This document shows positions 15,673-19,010 of a DNA stretch of 19,010 nt, piece by piece. Below the pieces are notes generated by a model. It saw nothing but the letters and a program-made list of their open reading frames with translations, ran no database searches and had not been told where the DNA came from. The stretch comes from Promethearchaeota archaeon. Lineage in GTDB: Archaea; Asgardarchaeota; Lokiarchaeia; Sigynarchaeales; SOKP01. Where the stretch lies: contig JAHLWJ010000053.1 in the NCBI GenBank assembly GCA_019057975.1, forward strand, positions 1 to 19,010, written 5' to 3'. How positions within the stretch are numbered: position 1 is the first letter of the stretch; the number at the start of each line of letters is the position of its first letter. The position numbers were made by a program, and so were the translations under genes.

Positions 15673-16044
15673 ATGGAAACTAATGAATTGATAAAAAAGA
15701 TTGGTAATGATAATCCAGAGATAAAGGAACTAATTGAAAAAGCATATGAGAAAGTACAAGCAATGGATAAAGTAGATGGTACAACTGAAACTTATTATAA
15801 ATTTGGATATACTTCTCTTGTTGATTGTCAAGTTCATGGAATAGGTAATGTCAAATCGGCAATTATAGCAGGACTTAGTATAATTCAACAAGGAAATCTT
15901 AAAGATGGTTTAGATTGTATTGCAGAAGCACTTATAATGCTGGGAAATCTATGGAGAAAATTAAAATTAACTTTAGAAAGACGATGTGACTTCACTAGAA
16001 GAGAAATATTAGATAAAGATCATAAATTCAAAGGTTTAGAGTGA
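15673..16044 (+). CDS. Small helical protein, paralogue of the 7750 protein
   Basis: A 123-residue protein matching the N-terminal domain of the 7750 gene product through residues about 17-98 (same order of ELIEKAYEKV, MDKVDGTTETYYKFGY, VHGI, AIIAGL, IAEAL and LWRKLKL motifs, no gaps). It lacks the zinc ribbon, but the next gene, overlapping or abutting its stop, is a zinc-ribbon protein, so the function may be split over two proteins here and fused at 7750. Family not recognised. It starts 12 nt after the ParB-DUF488 stop with only a weak ribosome match. Confidence 0.7.
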   Translation: METNELIKKIGNDNPEIKELIEKAYEKVQAMDKVDGTTETYYKFGYTSLVDCQVHGIGNVKSAIIAGLSIIQQGNLKDGLDCIAEALIMLGNLWRKLKLTLERRCDFTRREILDKDHKFKGLE

Positions 16045-16049
16045 TTCTA

Positions 16050-16292
16050 ATGAAATGTGGAAATTGTGGAACTGAAAAAGGTCTAATAATGAAAATGGAA
16101 CTCTATAAAGATGGTGTTAAGTTTGATGCTGGGATAATAGATACTGATACTATTATTATATGTAGAGATTGCATATTAAAAATGATTCTTAATATGGAAT
16201 ATAATGATACTAATATTGAAGGGATTGATTATGGTGGTGGTGAATTAGATGAATTTATGGCAAATTTTCTCGGGGAAACATTATATCCATAA
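16050..16292 (+). CDS. Small double-CxxC zinc protein
   Basis: About 80 residues with C-x2-C near the start (MKCGNCGTEKG) and a second C-x2-C (IIICRDCILKM) about 40 residues later, a probable four-cysteine zinc site; the tail is acidic (YGGGELDEFMANFLGE). Starts at ATG 16050, 5 nt after the previous stop; GTGAT (16041-16045) at that stop is the ribosome site, so the GTG there is not the start. Part of the ParB-DUF488 operon. Confidence 0.65.
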   Translation: MKCGNCGTEKGLIMKMELYKDGVKFDAGIIDTDTIIICRDCILKMILNMEYNDTNIEGIDYGGGELDEFMANFLGETLYP

Positions 16293-16345
16293 AAAATAAA
16301 TTCTAAATTCTTATTTTTTTAATTTTTAATGTAGGTGAATTGAAA

Positions 16346-16597
16346 ATGGTAGAAAAAGATAGAGAGAAAAGATTTAAAGAAGGGCATGAGAAATGGTTTA
16401 AAGAAAAAAAATATAGAGAATCTTTAGAATGTTATATTTGTCATAGTAAGCTTGTTTTAGAAGGTATAAAAATCGAGTTTTTTGTAAATCATTGTCATTA
16501 CGAAAGGCATAATAAAATAACTATATGTATGGAATGTTTAGATAAGTTTAAACATATTATAAATCTCCCAAGAATTACAGGAATTAGAATTATGTAG
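16346..16597 (+). CDS. Small zinc protein with CxxC and HxH motifs
   Basis: About 83 residues. A charged helix (EKRFKEGHEKWFKEKKYRES) precedes C-x2-C (CYICHSK), an HCHYERH segment and a second C-x2-C (CMECLDKF); the layout resembles an HNH-like or treble-clef zinc fold but no catalytic motif can be confirmed. ATG 16346 is chosen because AGGTGA (16333-16338) is 7 nt upstream; the TTG at 16340 overlaps the spacing and is less likely. Same operon orientation as its neighbours. Confidence 0.65.
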   Translation: MVEKDREKRFKEGHEKWFKEKKYRESLECYICHSKLVLEGIKIEFFVNHCHYERHNKITICMECLDKFKHIINLPRITGIRIM

Positions 16598-16628
16598 TAA
16601 AGAAATATATTATTAAATAGGTGTTTTT

Positions 16629-17312
16629 CTGAGCTGGGTAAAAGAAAAAATAACGATCCTTATTATGTCAACGCCAGAATCAAGCTCAAAATATGGTCAT
16701 GTTATTTGCACAGCAGGGATTAACGAAGATAATGAATGGAGACGATTATGGTCTATTACACCACAAATTAAAAAGAAATATAAAATAAAGCGTTGGGATA
16801 TTATAGAAGCAAATGTCCGAACTACAAATGACCACCGAATAGAGACTCGAAAAATAGATGAAGACTCAATAAAGAACTATGCTCATATACATGATTGGAA
16901 TCACAAAAATATAATAGAAAGTATTGCAGATAATTCTCTTGATGACATCATAACTGCGGGAAGAAGTATTGGAATCCTTAAACCAAATATTAAAAGATTG
17001 AAATTGCTTCCATCAACAACTAAAGATGATAAGAGTTTTGGAAAAGTATTTCCGAAATATCATTTTAAATGCGATACCCAATGTTCTATGTGTAGTAAAC
17101 AATATAAATATCATAGAATGAAGTGTAGAGATTGGGGATCAAATGTTCTATGTCGGAAAGTTAAGAATAAACCTAATGGGAATGATATTATAAAGCAAAA
17201 ACTATTTGATGATATGAAGAATAAATTTGATACTTGGTTTGGTGTAGGAACTCATAGAAGATGGCAAACTTGGATGATTGTTGCATTATTTTGGTTTAAA
17301 AAAAGTGTTTAA
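16629..17312 (+). CDS. CTAGI/RR/GTH-motif protein, second copy, apparent CTG start
   Basis: About 228 residues, paralogous to the product of 12820-13575: ICTAGI, RRLWSITP, a D/R-rich segment, SIGILKP, a cysteine/histidine cluster (C-x3-C-x2-C, HRMKCRDWG) and a C-terminal GTH followed by TWMIVALFW. The first ATG (16665) begins too late: the frame upstream encodes WVKEKITILIM, which aligns without gaps with MVREKLLLLCR at the start of the other copy. The frame is open from 16617 and the only plausible start is CTG at 16629, 6 nt after AGGTG (16618-16622). Function unknown; the conserved charged and C/H residues suggest a nucleic-acid enzyme. It closes the operon. Confidence 0.72.
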   Translation: MSWVKEKITILIMSTPESSSKYGHVICTAGINEDNEWRRLWSITPQIKKKYKIKRWDIIEANVRTTNDHRIETRKIDEDSIKNYAHIHDWNHKNIIESIADNSLDDIITAGRSIGILKPNIKRLKLLPSTTKDDKSFGKVFPKYHFKCDTQCSMCSKQYKYHRMKCRDWGSNVLCRKVKNKPNGNDIIKQKLFDDMKNKFDTWFGVGTHRRWQTWMIVALFWFKKSV

Positions 17313-17743
17313 TCAAACAAGTATTTATTTAAATGCAATAAAATGATATTGTATTTGTAATTAAATTTTATTGGAGTCCAATAATTACAATAATTACACT
17401 TATTTCTCTGATTTATTTAATTAAATTATTGATTTTAATATTTTTATATTAAAAAATATTAATTTTAAATAATTATTATGATATAAAATTAAAAATCCAA
17501 TTATGTTTATCATTAATTGAATTCTTTAACATTTTAATAGACTAAATCCATCATTACAATTAAGATTTAAGAATTTTAGTTTTTAAAACACTAAAAAATC
17601 AAAAACACCAATTTTCAAAAACCATATCATTTCCAATAAGAGTTTTGAATTTACATACTCAATTATTAAATAATTTATTTTAACTCAATTTTGGTGATAT
17701 TTCAAAAAGAACAAAAAATAATTAATTATTTATCACTAAAATT
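17313..17743. other. AT-rich gap without genes
   Basis: 431 bp between convergent genes. It holds a 17-bp palindrome, TTATTGGAGTCCAATAA (17368-17384), which may be a terminator or operator, and several short AT inverted repeats. No coding frame or RNA gene was recognised. Confidence 0.4.
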
Positions 17744-18229
17744 TTATACCTTATGGTAATAATATAATTTCCAATCGTAGGGATTGAACTCGTTGTAATA
17801 ATTATCAATTACCGCATAACCGTTAAGAACCATAGCATAATTCACATTTAACACATGGGTAGAGTTATGTCTTACATATACTACACATATCCAACGGTCA
17901 TAATAACCCTTTCCATATATATCATCTATATCTACATATACAAACTTATCGTATATTAAAGAACTTAGATAATTCTCGGCGTTTATATCAGATTCGGGGG
18001 CGTCAATATCGGCTAAACGGACACGGTCTCCATCACTTAAACCGCTCTGGTCGTATGTATCACCATCAACAATATTATATACCGTCCCTGAAGCATCAAT
18101 CTCTATTTCTGAAGCTGCTGGTGATGGAACTTCATGTGGTATACTAAATAATACTACTGATATAAAGATACCTACTATTCCAATACTTATAATTAATATA
18201 AATATTATTACTACCTTTTTCTTATCCAT
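17744..18229 (-). CDS. Membrane-anchored SNase-like thermonuclease
   Basis: A 161-residue nuclease of the staphylococcal nuclease fold. Residues 7-29 form one transmembrane or signal-anchor helix (VVIIFILIISIGIVG), followed by a proline/serine linker and the SNase domain from about 47. Catalytic residues are present: D55 and D57 (VDGDT), R71 with D76 and E79 (RLADIDAPE), and R112 (YDRWICVVYV). The EFNPYDWKLYY ending is typical of archaeal members. It probably acts outside the cell membrane, degrading DNA or RNA for scavenging, or against incoming DNA. Strong match; only the substrate is open. Confidence 0.88.
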   Translation of the reverse strand: MDKKKVVIIFILIISIGIVGIFISVVLFSIPHEVPSPAASEIEIDASGTVYNIVDGDTYDQSGLSDGDRVRLADIDAPESDINAENYLSSLIYDKFVYVDIDDIYGKGYYDRWICVVYVRHNSTHVLNVNYAMVLNGYAVIDNYYNEFNPYDWKLYYYHKV

Positions 18230-18303
18230 TCTTATTTTTCATCTCTTTATTAAATTTCTATTGGTGTTCTGGAAGCCAGAGCATATTTACAATAAAAAAC
18301 TAT

Positions 18304-18516
18304 TTAGATTTTACTTGTTTTAACATTCTTATTGAATCGTTCTCTTTCGTATTTGTATTTACTGTCTAATTCATCTCTACAAATAATTTGGATTGTATGA
18401 CCTGTATGTTTATTATCGAATTTATTTTCTCTCTTTTGAGAAATTGGATTATCGGGAAAGATTATTATATATTTTTTACAACGAAAGCAAACTTTGGCTT
18501 TGGATTTTCCAATCAT
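18304..18516 (-). CDS. Small CxxC/H-x2-H protein
   Basis: 70 residues: C-x2-C (VCFRCKKYIII) followed by PDNPISQKRENKF and KHTGHTIQII, then a charged helix. I recall similar short CxxC...H..GH proteins in Asgard and other archaeal genomes, where they are uncharacterised; a four-ligand zinc knuckle is likely. The start is ATG with only a weak upstream ribosome match. Confidence 0.6.
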   Translation of the reverse strand: MIGKSKAKVCFRCKKYIIIFPDNPISQKRENKFDNKHTGHTIQIICRDELDSKYKYERERFNKNVKTSKI

Positions 18517-18631
18517 TACAAATTAACTCTCAATCAAGTGTTTAAAGATGTAATAAATTGGCTTAACTCACATCTCTAAGATCTAAATACCTATCACTAA
18601 TTTTTTTTTCTGTTTAATGAGATCTAAGATA

Positions 18632-18889
18632 TTATATCGAAAGTAAAATAATCACCACAATAATTACAAATGAGATAAACCCGATACACCATAATCCATA
18701 AAAATATGTATTATATTTCGCTACTTGAGCGTTTTTCTCATTACTGATTTCCTTTCCACAATTTGGACAATTTGATGGAAGGTCTCCAAACAAAAAATTA
18801 GCCTTTATAAATGGATTAACCTTAGGATAGATTTTCGCCCCACAGTTTTCACACCTAGGCCTTTTAAATTTCATTTTTTTTAAACTCAT
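18632..18889 (-). CDS. Zinc-ribbon protein with one C-terminal transmembrane helix
   Basis: 85 residues. An N-terminal zinc ribbon with C-x2-C (RCENCGAKIYP) and a second C-x2-C (NCPNCGKEISN), then one hydrophobic helix (about 63-84, GFISFVIIVVIILL). Such ribbon-TM proteins are common, uncharacterised membrane proteins of archaea. A second in-frame ATG lies five codons in (MKFKRP). The sequence to the right of 18890 is its promoter region; CTATAAAAG (about 18981-18989) also fits a plus-strand TATA box pointing out of the window. Confidence 0.65.
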   Translation of the reverse strand: MSLKKMKFKRPRCENCGAKIYPKVNPFIKANFLFGDLPSNCPNCGKEISNEKNAQVAKYNTYFYGLWCIGFISFVIIVVIILLSI

Positions 18890-19010
18890 ATAATTTGTGA
18901 TTTAGATAATTTATTAACATTTTGACAGTTTAGTCATATTTTACATAACTTAACTGATAGTTCTATAGAAAATTACATAATATGCTCTATAAAAGTAATA
19001 ATATAACAAA

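Noticed and set aside
17280..17312. GTTGCATTATTTTGG followed by an A run, resembling an inverted TnsB site (possible right end)
   Set aside because: It encodes the conserved VALFWF end of the 16629 gene, is single, and the core differs from the left repeats.
1..19010. tRNA, rRNA or riboswitch genes
   Set aside because: None recognised by eye: no TTCGA-type T-loop with a matching acceptor stem and no GC-rich structured segment; a covariance-model scan would be needed to exclude small RNAs.

Overview
The window is very AT-rich. It reads as archaeal accessory DNA, most likely from an Asgard (Lokiarchaeia-like) archaeon or a close relative. The clues are archaeal-type TATA boxes, purine-rich GGTGAT/GGAGG ribosome sites, a membrane-anchored SNase, many tiny CxxC zinc proteins and eukaryote-like C2H2 zinc fingers. 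No rRNA or tRNA was recognised, so the lineage is an inference.

Region 1 (about 60-7000) is the core of a Tn7-like transposon. Five direct repeats near the left edge (63-233) look like TnsB-binding sites. They are followed by a TnsA-TnsB fusion transposase (350-3117, split by a -1 frameshift at 2119), the AAA+ regulator TnsC (3117-4037), and two TniQ/TnsD-like target selectors (4024-5286 and 5897-6958). The selectors carry arrays of 11 and 9 tandem C2H2 zinc fingers. A small AbrB-type gene with no canonical start codon (5513-5797) lies between them. A bidirectional terminator at 7104-7125 closes the module. I could not find the opposite transposon end, so the rest of the window may be cargo.

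Region 2 (7100-9600) holds a small two-helix membrane protein, a broken gene fragment, a helical-plus-zinc-ribbon protein with a close paralogue at 15673, a reverse-strand hypothetical gene and a small winged-helix-like gene. Perfect palindromes separate two convergent genes at about 8634-8684.

Region 3 (9700-12720) holds a two-helix membrane protein followed by an SAMHD1/dGTPase-like HD phosphohydrolase, which is a plausible antiviral pair. It continues with two very small ORFs and a cluster of about six iteron-like direct repeats (12291-12468).

Region 4 (12820-17312) is a compact operon: two related winged-helix proteins, a ParB-DUF488 fusion, a small helical protein, two small zinc proteins and a protein with CTAGI/RR/GTH motifs. 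A divergent gene at 12820-13575 encodes a second copy of that last family. The operon looks like a regulated nucleic-acid-processing or conflict system of unknown function.

Region 5 (17313-19010) has an AT-rich gap, then three reverse-strand genes: a membrane-anchored thermonuclease, a small CxxC/GH protein and a zinc-ribbon protein with one transmembrane helix.

The strongest novelty is a transposon whose target-choosing proteins are modular polydactyl zinc-finger arrays. At the DNA level these arrays show recent finger duplication and change at base-contacting positions.
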